This document shows positions 52,731-62,475 of a DNA stretch of 64,000 nucleotides, one piece after another. Source of the DNA: Phytophthora colocasiae (Eukaryota > Oomycota > Peronosporomycetes > Peronosporales > Peronosporaceae); assembly GCA_018806915.1 (NCBI GenBank), contig JAGKQI010000105.1:3162001-3226000 (forward strand), written 5' to 3'. Positions within the stretch are counted from its first letter, which is position 1; every line of letters begins with the position of its first letter. The notes beneath the pieces were generated by a model that was given only the letters and a program-made list of their open reading frames with translations, made no database searches and was not told the DNA's origin. The translations under genes were made by a program, and so were the position numbers.

Positions 52731-55700
52731 CTATGATTGCCTAGGCCGAGGTTGACTAGCTACCGCGGGCGTCGGTGCTGTCGCTGCCTTAGCCGTTGTG
52801 TCCGTTCCTGTTGCTGCTGGTGTCGGTGATTTCAAATAGCTTTCGGGTATCAGCTCATCTACAGGAACCGAAGCAGGAGGCGTCGAAGCTTCAGAAGTTG
52901 AACTTGCTGACACTACTGCGTTAACCGGCACAGATGCAGAAGGTGGCGGTGAAAGCTCTTCGTCAGACCCATCAACTGGGAGACCCACATCGTTGTCAAA
53001 TTCAACAAGCATTGCAGACGGATTCTGCACGTTGGCACTTGCTAATGTCTCACCTTGGGCGAGCAGTCGGAGACTTTCATCCAATGCAGTTGACGACCCA
53101 TTGGGCTCACTAAGCACAGCACTCTCCCCATTCTGTTGCCGCGCAATAGCTGCTCGTTGCTTGTCAAACTCCTCCATCTTCTTCCGGAAACGTTCGATTT
53201 CACGCTGGTGCTTCTCCTCCTCACTCCGAATAGCAGCTTCCAGGGATGATTCCCGTTCATCAAATGAAGTCCGAGCGATCTTTAAACGGTCTTCCAGCTG
53301 GTGAATTTGCTGCACGTAGGTGGGATCGGCGATCGAGCCCATTGATACACCACGTGCCCGCATCTCCAAAATACTCAACAAAGCTTCTTTCGTAAGAGTA
53401 GATTCGCTCGCGGTGTGAGGGAGGCCGGGACGTGATGCGGATCGCCCCACTTCGTTGCTGGGAAAAGCTTGAATTGAGCTAGTACTACTGCCGTCAAGCA
53501 CCATCAGATTGGACGATGGATCCGTCAGATTCGCATTACTCATAGATTCTTGGGAGCCAGACATCGACAAGTCCTGAGGAGACGCAGCAGCAGCGGTACC
53601 ACTCGTGCCCAATACACCCTGAAGTGCAGAAGGCGGTACCCCTGAACTGGAAACACTTGAAGTACTCGGTGTGCGATCCAAACCGACAGCACCCCGCATA
53701 TACGCCTGTTGCTGATACGCTTCATGAGGCACATGCACGAACGACATCTTGGATACATTAGGAAACGTCTTGGTCGAGAACGAATACGGTTCTGGTGCTT
53801 CTTCCCACACGTCTTCCTGCACATCCGAAAGGTTGTTGATTTTACCCTCCGTGACTAGGAAACGGATGGATTCAGCAATGTCCTCGAGGTCTGGCTCCAG
53901 GATCCCCACATCCACAGCCAATTCGCACGCAACTTCGTGTGGACTATCAGCGAACAAGTTAAACGGAAATTTGATTTCCTTTGATTTGCCGTCGATCATG
54001 ATGCGGAGATTCAGTAGGATGCTGTGCTCATTGTCAGGATCTTTGGCAGCTTTAATATCATGTCGCTTTGCACGTTTCCGAGCCGTTGTGTTACTTGATG
54101 CTGCTGGCTGTTGAGCCGATGGAGCTGGTGCGGGCGGAGGAGAAGGCTGCCTGGGTACAGGAGCAGCAGCTTCGGCTACAGCAGCTGTCACAGCATTTGC
54201 AGTACCGGGTGGGACATGAATACTAGCCCGCCGGACAAGGTTGCCCTGGGGCTCTACAACAGGATCAGGGAGTTGCATTGGCGGGACTGATGCTTGAGGA
54301 GCTTGAGACGGCGTCAAAAGACCTGGAGCTGAGTTAGGCGGCTCGTCCTTAGCTGAATCTACTGAAAGCGCAGGCATATCCCCAGTAAATGACTGCGAGT
54401 GCTCCGGTGTTTCTTTGCCATTAGCAACGGGTGATTCTGTTGGGCTTTCCGTGTACTCTGGAGTAGCATCGTTTTCTAAATCCAGTCGTTGCCCTCGTCC
54501 ACCCATGATGTTTATTCTCGTGTTCCGGATTGCACTCTCAGTACCAGGCAGAGTCGCGAGGAACTGGTCCACATGAGAATCAGCATTTTTCTTCCCAGAA
54601 GAAAGGGGCTCGTCAGCACTAACCATCTCGCTGATAACAGGTTGAGACGGCGAGTGTGTCAATGTTGGAGCCACTTCAGTGGGCGTGGCTGGAGTTTCAA
54701 CTGGTGCTGGAGCAGGCACTGGCGTCGCTGGCTCTGCTGCAACTGCAGGTGCCGGTTCAGTGGAAGGGGAGGGAGGCTGAGTGATACTATCACGCCCTGG
54801 CAGTCCAGCGGGGGGAACTTCGATTAATCGATGTGTTCCACCGGTTTTCTCTTCGGCAGGGGCAGCAGCAGTAACACTTCCGGCACTCCCCGGGGCTGAC
54901 GCACTCCCACTAGCTGAAGACGCAGCGGACATTTCTTCTGGTTCCAAAGAGAGTGAAGGGAACTGTTTGCGTCGTTCACTAACAGCAACAGCTGCACCAT
55001 CCTTTGATCCACTCTCCATGTTAAACTCCACCGCAAAAGACTCTTCCGCTACCTTTTCCAACCGCTGCTGCTGCTGCTTGCTTTCCCGCTCCAGCTCATC
55101 TTCGTCCAAGCACTCCACCATGTCGTTATCATCATCTTGCACCTTGAGGAACGAGTGGTCCAACAGGTACTGAGCAGTCACATCCACCAGACCATTTCCA
55201 CGAGACAGACATAACTCAATGAAATCCCGCGCCGCCTGACTAACAACACGTTGCAGGCCCTTTGGTCGAATACCCGCCGTCACCTTCTTGTAGATCTGCG
55301 CTGGATTGATGCACTCAGAGTACGGCACCTCCTTTGTCACCATCTCCAAGACACACATCCCAAACGCGTAGATATCCACTTTTTCATCATAACTTTCATC
55401 ATATAGCTCCGGTGCCATGAACTCGGGCGTTCCCAGCACACTCTGTGCCTTGGATCTCTTATCAACCGCCAGCTGTGTTGAAAGTCCCAGATCTCCAATC
55501 CGTAGATCACCAGTATTGCCGTTAACAAAGATGTTGTCACACTTCAAGTCTCGGTGAATCACCGGGGGGTTCTGACTGTGCAGATAGTGGAGTCCTTCTA
55601 AGATCTGGAGGCACCACCGCTTGATGATCTTCCACTTGATGAACTGCACTCTCTTAATGTAGGACTTGAGCGTACCTGACGTCATAATCTCTGTGATGAA

Positions 55701-56000
55701 CACAACCTGGTTCTTCTCCTTGGAGAACCAGGACCCGTAGAAATTGATGATGTTCTTGTGTTCAAGTTTCTGCAGCAGCTGCACCTCCTGAATGATTCTC
55801 GTCTTCTCAGTACTAGGCAGAAGGCCAATATCAATAGCATTCCAAGCCACATCGATGCCTTGGTCCGTGTCATAGGCCTTATACACTGACTTGTAGGCTC
55901 CAGTGCCTAATCTGATGTCGAAACGGATGTAGCGGCCACGGGGCGAGTGTTCCACCGGCCGATCCCCTTCTTCTCTCACATACACGTCACTCTCCTCCAT
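52731..56000 (-). CDS. WNK-type Ser/Thr protein kinase
   Basis: The frame opens with TTG at 56006; the first ATG is 55998–56000 (MEESDVYVREEG), giving 1,089 residues without introns. The kinase domain (~25–290) has the WNK signature: Lys in the glycine loop (LGTGAYKSVYKAYD) and no Lys in strand 3 (DVAWNAID). It also has VIHRDLKCDNIF, GDLGLST and GTPEFMAPE. Around residues 650–715, NLRIMIDGKSKEIKFPFN begins an OSR1-C/PF2-like domain, which docks RFxV-type peptides. Long Pro/Ala/Ser-rich linkers follow, with a charged coiled coil near 895–955. In animals WNKs phosphorylate SPAK/OSR1 to control ion transport; the oomycete substrate is unknown. All kinase residues needed for activity in WNKs are present. 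Confidence 0.93.
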   Translation of the reverse strand: MEESDVYVREEGDRPVEHSPRGRYIRFDIRLGTGAYKSVYKAYDTDQGIDVAWNAIDIGLLPSTEKTRIIQEVQLLQKLEHKNIINFYGSWFSKEKNQVVFITEIMTSGTLKSYIKRVQFIKWKIIKRWCLQILEGLHYLHSQNPPVIHRDLKCDNIFVNGNTGDLRIGDLGLSTQLAVDKRSKAQSVLGTPEFMAPELYDESYDEKVDIYAFGMCVLEMVTKEVPYSECINPAQIYKKVTAGIRPKGLQRVVSQAARDFIELCLSRGNGLVDVTAQYLLDHSFLKVQDDDNDMVECLDEDELERESKQQQQRLEKVAEESFAVEFNMESGSKDGAAVAVSERRKQFPSLSLEPEEMSAASSASGSASAPGSAGSVTAAAPAEEKTGGTHRLIEVPPAGLPGRDSITQPPSPSTEPAPAVAAEPATPVPAPAPVETPATPTEVAPTLTHSPSQPVISEMVSADEPLSSGKKNADSHVDQFLATLPGTESAIRNTRINIMGGRGQRLDLENDATPEYTESPTESPVANGKETPEHSQSFTGDMPALSVDSAKDEPPNSAPGLLTPSQAPQASVPPMQLPDPVVEPQGNLVRRASIHVPPGTANAVTAAVAEAAAPVPRQPSPPPAPAPSAQQPAASSNTTARKRAKRHDIKAAKDPDNEHSILLNLRIMIDGKSKEIKFPFNLFADSPHEVACELAVDVGILEPDLEDIAESIRFLVTEGKINNLSDVQEDVWEEAPEPYSFSTKTFPNVSKMSFVHVPHEAYQQQAYMRGAVGLDRTPSTSSVSSSGVPPSALQGVLGTSGTAAAASPQDLSMSGSQESMSNANLTDPSSNLMVLDGSSTSSIQAFPSNEVGRSASRPGLPHTASESTLTKEALLSILEMRARGVSMGSIADPTYVQQIHQLEDRLKIARTSFDERESSLEAAIRSEEEKHQREIERFRKKMEEFDKQRAAIARQQNGESAVLSEPNGSSTALDESLRLLAQGETLASANVQNPSAMLVEFDNDVGLPVDGSDEELSPPPSASVPVNAVVSASSTSEASTPPASVPVDELIPESYLKSPTPAATGTDTTAKAATAPTPAVASQPRPRQS

Positions 56001-56967
56001 CTCCAACGATCTGGTTGCTCTTCAGCTGTCTCTACAGCTTTCAGGTGGGAAAACCTGGAAACAGCGATTTCTTCCCTTCCACAAGGTGTTAGAGGCTGAA
56101 AAAAACTGTTTCTGGATCGCTTAAGTCTTGCACTTCTTCCTGTACCGCTAAGAGTAGCTGGAGAAGCCGAGAAACGGATCGGACGCAACACGAAGAACCT
56201 AAAATGCTCTGTAGCGACTCTTGTACCGCTCGGATAAAGACCGCAACGACACTACAAGAAACGTCTGCTCGAGACGAAGGCGGGAAGGTGCCTGACGCTG
56301 CTGTGGAGGGCCTGGGACGCTCGGGACGACGCGTTGCCTCTACCGCTTGGTCTTCCTTCGCTCTTGGCTCTGTCGGCGCGCGCTGTTGGTCTTCGCTCGA
56401 GGCCCTGATTAGACTGGAGTTAAGTATGGGGTAAATTAGACTTGATTTCACTATGGACGATAAAGCAAATATAATATTTCGAGGTTTTAAGGTTTTTGAA
56501 AAAAAACAATGTAGCCATCTACTGAGAAATGATTCGATCATTTCGTATATGGGTACACAAAAGGCAACTTTTTAAGTTACCTATATGTACATGTGGCTTA
56601 AACTTATTTTATCTTGTGTAAATTTGCGAGATCGTTACCCCATGACGAGTCTGGTACTAACTGAGACTATTGGCCATCACGCCAGCCATACCTATGGGGA
56701 ATTTTTCTCCACGTCACGCTCTTCTGGTACACAAACGAGCATCTTTAGCTTCTGATGCACGTCAGATTTGAACAAATGAGCCAAGCTCCATGTTGCTACA
56801 GCTTTAAAACCATCGATTGATCCATTTCGAACTAGGCATCGGACAATACGCAAGTACTTTGGTAGGTGTGAAGACATCTGGGACTGGTCTTTGCAGCTTG
56901 TGCACACAGGATGAGGAGCATCCGTTGCAACTTGATCCGATACAGTAACTCTTTTAGCTCTCGACAG

Positions 56968-56982
56968 TTCATTTTTCAATTC
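56968..56982 (+). promoter_or_regulatory. Oomycete initiator/FPR-like core promoter of the monooxygenase gene
   Basis: ttcatttttcaattc lies six bases before the ATG at 56989 and resembles the fused Inr–FPR of oomycetes. It supports this ATG over the in-frame upstream one at 56911. Confidence 0.55.
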
Positions 56983-56988
56983 GGAGCA

Positions 56989-58519
56989 ATGGGGCTCGAT
57001 TCGACTCAAAGTCTTCGTGTAGGCATCGTCGGTGGTGGTGCTTCCGGTATCAGTACGTCCGTTAATTATTCATTCGAACTTGAACCCTCCATCTTACCTT
57101 TATTTGTGCAGTTGCTGCTAAGAGTTTGAAAGAAGTTGGCCATGAGGTTGTGATATTCGAGATGAGCTCACATTTGGGCGGCGTCTGGAAGTACGACGAC
57201 TCTCCGGATTCGGCTTCATCAGTAGTTTATGAGGTGAGTATTTCAATGCAAAACTGGTTGAAATGGTAGGAAATTAACCCGTGATTCTTGTACTTGTAGT
57301 CATTGCACACGAACATCCCGACGTCCTCCATGCAGTTACACGACTTCCCGTTCAAGAAGGGACTACCAAGTTTCCCCTCACACTCCAACGTGCTTGAATA
57401 CCTCGAAACGTACGCGCAGCATTTCGGTGTCGACGTGCTTGTCCGTACCGATACTAAAGTGACGAAGGCATCAAAAGTTGGAACGCAGTGGAGAATTCAC
57501 GTGGAGTCCAAGCACAAAGGTGTCTACTTTGAGGATTTTGATCGCCTGGTAGTTGCCAATGGCCATCATAACAAACATTGGGAAGCTCCGATCAAGGGAA
57601 TTGACAACTTCACTGGAATTGTTTCACATGCACGTTCGTACCGAAGTCCCAAACCTTACCGGAACAAACGCGTGCTCATTATCGGACGAGGACCTTCAGG
57701 ACAGGACATATCACTGGAACTGGCAAAAAGTGGGGCGAAGGAAGTCTACGTTGCAGCTTTCGACTACGACCCGAACGTCATTGATGACAAAGACAAACGA
57801 ATTCTCAAGCCTGTGGTTGACTGCATTGCCAAGGACGGTACTGTGGTGTTCACGGATGGCTCGACGATCGCTGCCCCCGACGAAATTCTCCATTGTACAG
57901 GCTACTTATACACAGCTACTGATTTTTTTCCATCAGAACTCCTGGCTCTGAAATCGAACACTGTGAATGATGAAGCTATCGCAGACTTAAGTGAAGCTAT
58001 TACGACTGGATTGGTAGTGGCACCGTTGTACAAGCACATTTTCCCCATTGAAGACCCGACTGCTGCCTTTATTGGTCTGCCAGTTTCCGTACCACCGTTC
58101 CAGTGTTTCGAGCTTCAATCCAGATGGGTTGCTCGTGTGTTTGATGGCTCCGCTGATCTTCCATCCGTTGAAGAAATGTACAATGATTTCTCTGAGACTC
58201 TCCGCAATACCAATGGCTCTGCCCGCAAGCTGCATTCTCTCAGTGGCTACGAAACGGAGCATATTGCGTACGTTTGTCATCACTTGCTCTTGGCATTATG
58301 TCTAACTGTTGTCTGAATTTTAGGGAGCTTGGGGCCCTATCTGGAACTATTGTTGATGACAAGATCTACGAAATGTACGAAGACGCCGCATACCTCCGGG
58401 TGAATTTCCCGCACGATTTCCGCTCAGCTGATTTTAGTCTCGATCCAGCTACTGGGAAATGGGTTCGTCGCTACAATCCCAGCAGCAACGCAGCTGAACT
58501 TGTCAAAGTGTTTAGCTGA
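56989..58519 (+). CDS. Flavin-containing monooxygenase, four exons
   Basis: Exons are 56989–57052, 57112–57233, 57300–58267 and 58324–58519, all GT–AG and in frame, giving 449 residues, a normal FMO size. Seen: FAD-binding RVGIVGGGASGI split by intron 1; the FMO signature FTGIVSHARSYR (FxGxxxHxxxY); NADPH-binding LIIGRGPSGQDISLELA; and a C-terminal block ILHCTGYLYTATDF like the FATGY motif. The class oxygenates soft nucleophiles (N or S) with O2 and NADPH. No membrane anchor is evident at either end, so it is probably soluble. The substrate cannot be inferred. Confidence 0.93.
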
Positions 58520-58624
58520 CGTAGAGCAGAACTCAAGTGATACACTTAGAACAAAATTGTGTGAGTGAGACTCATTCACTACGAACGTTGGCTTCGTTCA
58601 AAATTGCATACTCACAATTGGCTG
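58520..58624. other. Spacer downstream of the monooxygenase gene
   Basis: About 100 bp with no feature I can support before similarity to the Crinkler gene begins. Confidence 0.4.
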
Positions 58625-59060
58625 ACATTTTCGCCACCACCAAATGAATCGTAAGTAAGTTAGGTTATGTTATGTTATTACTAGTAACTCATAACGAACA
58701 GGTGAGCTTTCAATTCCTTCTTCATTACGCCTAATTCGTGCATGAGTTTACCTACCTCCAGCATGACTTGCCAATACAATTGCACCTATTGTCAATTCTT
58801 CGAGACGATCGCTGGTCGGTCTTGTCCTTGTAAAATGGAGCTAGGATTTTCGACATTAACGTACACAACGGTTTGTTTGTGCTGAGCGGATGGGAGCCCG
58901 CCAATGTCAAAATGTAGTACCAGGTCTTCACTTGAGTAAGGTGGAGCAGACATTTCCTGGGGTTATTGTCCTTTCACAATCCATTTCCACCTTGATACAA
59001 CTCGAAAGCGGACTGTTTCGAGGGCGGTTCACGGATAGCTGACCCTAAAGTCGAACATTG
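58625..59060 (-). pseudogene. Decayed duplicate fragment of the adjacent Crinkler gene
   Basis: The DNA matches parts of 60140–60860 in the same order and orientation. ttcgccaccaccaaatgaatc (near 58630) corresponds to ttcgccaccaccaagtgaat at ~60156. From about 58727, acgcctaattcgtgcatgag through gcatgacttgccaatacaat and caactcgaaagcgga follows 60517–60855. Several indels, and loss of the DNA between the two blocks, destroy the frame. It is therefore a relic of a second gene copy, about 1 kb from the main one. Confidence 0.8.
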
Positions 59061-59953
59061 TTAATGATAAGCTGTTGCATACTTTTTTTTTCTGCTTTCT
59101 ACGATTATCATATTGTTAATGCTGCACTGTTTTATCTTCCTAGAAAAGTGTAGTTTCACGGATTATTACATGAACGCTGTTGGCTATCTTGCCGGTAATT
59201 TCCAGATGACACTTGTCGTGGTTTTCAACGAGTGTAATGAGATAGGAGAAACGTGCTTAAACGGTACTACGTTCGTGCGTTGGTATTATCGACAGCAATC
59301 ATGAAGTTCTGGCCACGACACAACAAAATGAGGAGGACACCACACGCGAACGGACATCAGAGTATACGTATTTCTCTTGCGCGTTGCCTTTGGGTTTGTT
59401 CATAATCATCTCTCCTTAAAAATCTGCTTATTCATTTACACCTACATTTGCGATTTTTAGTTTGCATTGAACGGCGAGGAAGCCGAAGCAATGATCCGTG
59501 ATGAAAAGAACGTCGAAAAAAATGCGTATAGATGACGCTTTCTTCCTGGGATCGATTTCTTCCCCTGTTGGTCGCACTACGATTCAGAATCTTCACTTTG
59601 AACGGATGACGCATTGCTCCTGTTTCAGTGTTGAAAGTGCATTCGTTGAGCTTCCGCTTAGTACCGAAACTCTAGGTACACACAAACTAATAAATGCTAA
59701 TCCCAGTATACCTCGTACGTTTGCGCTGGATAGATTGCAGTCTGGTTTGCGGGACGTATGTTACAACTTCGTTGTGCAAAGTATTATACGAAGTAAAACA
59801 TTAACGACACAAGAAACGATATTCACCCGCGTAGTATGGGTATGACTAACATGGGTGCCATTAGTCATTGCCCACCGAAATTATACGAAAAAAATATCAG
59901 TGGGCCTCTGGAATTTAAAATCTTGGAAATGAAACAAAAACGATCACTGGATT
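59061..59953. other. Intergenic spacer without a supportable gene
   Basis: AT-rich DNA with a T run near 59080 and short open frames only. I see no family resemblance and no clear continuation of the Crinkler fragment. Confidence 0.45.
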
Positions 59954-62285
59954 CTACTTCTTCCTGAGCTCGATGAAAATCACCAACTTCTTGTCATTCA
60001 TTGGTGCTAGACCGCTTCTCTGGTTGGTCATCCCTTCGATTTCCTGTAGTGTTGATCTTTCCGAAATGCGATAGAAATCCACATTCTGCAACCTCTGCTC
60101 GCGTACGAAGGTTCCCCATGATAGCTCGCCTGGAAAACATTCCTTCTGCAGAGAATTCGCCACCACCAAGTGAATCACAGATTCTGCTACTAATTCACCT
60201 GTAGCATCTCGCTTCCGCAGTGGATTCATCAAAACGAAGTGAACCATCGGTCCTTCCGGTACACACATCTGGATACATTTCGTCACACCACAACCTGCAC
60301 CACTGTTGTTCTCCTCACGTTCTCCATAGATGCTGTTTGAACTTGTCCGAAGCTCGATGTGATCATTGCTTCGAGTTCGGATGAGGTGGCCAAAGCTCAT
60401 CGAGCTGTCATTCAGCCATTCCGGCCATTCTGCGGTCGGAGGAGCCAGGAATGGCACGATCTGAGTCCACCCAGCGCTTTCAACGTCTTGTAGCTTCTCG
60501 TTATCTTTACTGACGCCTAATTCGTACAGGAATTCACCTAGAAATTTAGGAAATGCCACCCCACCGAAGCCTTGAGCATGACTTGCCAATACAATGGCAC
60601 CTGTAGTCAACTCTTCGAGTCGAATCGCTTCGCTCGATCGCTTGTCGTTCTTGTCATAGTAAAATGGAGCTTGGATCTTCGACATAACTCTACACAGCGG
60701 TTTGTTTTTGCTAAGCGGACGGAAAGATGGGCCTCCCGTCATTGTCAAATGTAGTAGCAGGTCTTCACTTGGGGAAGGTGAAACAGCACGACATGTCCAG
60801 GGGCTATTGTCCTTCCACAATCCATTTGCGTTTAGATACAACTCGAAAGCGGATAATTCCGGAAGACGAGCGAAGTGACTGTCAATGATATCCACCTTGT
60901 CGTCCTGCACGTGACAACTGGAGCCCAGTAACAAGTTCAACTGGGCGATCTTAACCTCGTTGCTTAATCCTTTCAGACGACGAAATTGTGAGGCTAGGTC
61001 CCCTGCCATCTCATTCAAGTAGCTGCAAATGTCAATGCTACCGTTGTACGGGTGCTCTTGCACGTATTTGAGTGCGATCTCAGCAAAGAGAGGTCGGCTG
61101 TGCTTTATGATTTCAGTGAGCAGCACGGGTATGTCTGCGTCAATGGTGATATTCACACGAGGTAACGAGGGAAACACCACACACCAAAGACTCGGGTCTC
61201 CACCACGAGAGTGGCTGCTATTCACGAAAAGATTTTTCCCACTTCCATTCGTGGAGCTAGTCACAACAGTAAGCCCAAATGAGAGAAACACATTTCTCGT
61301 CAAACGGAGCTTATTTTCAAGCTGCAGCTGATTTTCGGCATCTTTGAGCGGGTTTACTTCTTCATCGTCATCAAAAGGCGATTTGAGTCGTCTTGCACGC
61401 GGAAATTCATCCAGATAGAAGACAAACGGCTTAGCTCCACGCTCTTTTCGCCGAGCGAGTTCTGCTAAACGTCGGCGCGTGAAGCTGTTCCGATCACGAT
61501 GTCGTTCCCACGTAAAGCGGCTAGAATGAAACTATACAAGGCGAGGGTCGTGTTGCCTCGAATTTCATCGACAGTGCCAATTGGTTCTCCACTTCCAACT
61601 GTCGTACTTTTCAAGGCTTTCAAGTCCCTGTAAATACAACGATCGAACGCATTTGATCGATCCTTATACGCGCAATACACTCTTTGGGCGCCAATACCAC
61701 ACATCCCGCACACACAATGTAGAACACTTCGCACTCCCCTAGGACTTGCAAGTTGAACGCCATTTGCGTCTTGCCCGTTCCAGACGAATTTTCCAACACG
61801 ACAAATGGCGTGGAAGCATCCTTTTCCACCATCATGTTCGCTAGATGACTCGACAAAGCTTTCACCTCCTCCGTTTTTCTAAGACGACCAGCCACCTCCA
61901 CGTATGAAGAAATGACTTGTGGGTAGTCGTCGTTCATGGCAATGTGCCCCAAATCTGTCGGGTACAAAACCAACACATGAACTTGACCTTCTCCTGGTTG
62001 AAACGTCTCTCCGAAGCACTCGTAGTCAGTTAGTCGGCGCATTATCTTCATGAATTCTTTTGAAACTTTACCATAGCGTACATCCGCTGCTTGTTCTTCT
62101 GTGAGCCATGCGCCGTGGCCGTTGTCTTTCTTTGCGAGGTAGAGACCTAGTTGAAACCATTGATCATTTTCCAATTCGCTGGCTGCCGTGATCGCTTCTT
62201 TCAACTTGGACACATGATCGTTAATTTTGAATTCGACAGAGAACACGTCTCCCATGCCAACGGCCGCACAGCACAGTCTCACCAT
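59954..62285 (-). pseudogene. Crinkler (CRN) family effector gene with P-loop NTPase domain, two frameshifts
   Basis: The CRN start is ATG 62283–62285 (MVRLCCAAVG), followed by a ubiquitin-like N-domain. LYLAKKD (near residue 47) stands at the LFLAK position and HVLVLYP (~100) at the HVLVxxP position that ends the CRN N-region. An NTPase follows: Walker A SSGTGKT (~167) and, later, a Walker B-like FVFYLDEF, then a long C-terminal region to 59954. The frame changes twice, near 61700 and near 61490. Each flank reads as family-like sequence in a different frame, so the gene is broken unless these are base errors or unrecognised introns. CRN proteins are effectors that enter host cells and act mostly in nuclei; no classical signal peptide is evident here. 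Expression of a full product is not expected from this copy as read. Confidence 0.8.
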
Positions 62286-62475
62286 TTTTTTCTCGACGGA
62301 AACAATCAAGAAGTGTGTAGTTGTTGGTAAGTTGAAAACTAAGTGCTTCTCGATCCTTGAATTTCCTCTCTTAGTCAACATGCGTCTTCTTCGAGTCCAT
62401 CTTTCCATCAACGACATTGCTGAAATAATACACGACATGTCGTGCTTAAAAAAAGTCTTCATTTCCTAGGCTAAA
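62286..62475. other. 190-bp divergent spacer between the Crinkler gene and the membrane-protein gene
   Basis: The two starts face away from each other across this gap. No clear Inr–FPR motif was recognised. Confidence 0.4.

Noticed and set aside
56089..56541. Minus-strand ORF of 150 codons upstream of the WNK gene
   Set aside because: Falls in the presumed 5' UTR/promoter of the WNK gene and has no family resemblance.
56692..57009. Minus-strand frame of 105 codons overlapping the start of the monooxygenase gene
   Set aside because: Opens with TTG, overlaps a well-supported exon and its promoter motif, and has no recognised domain.
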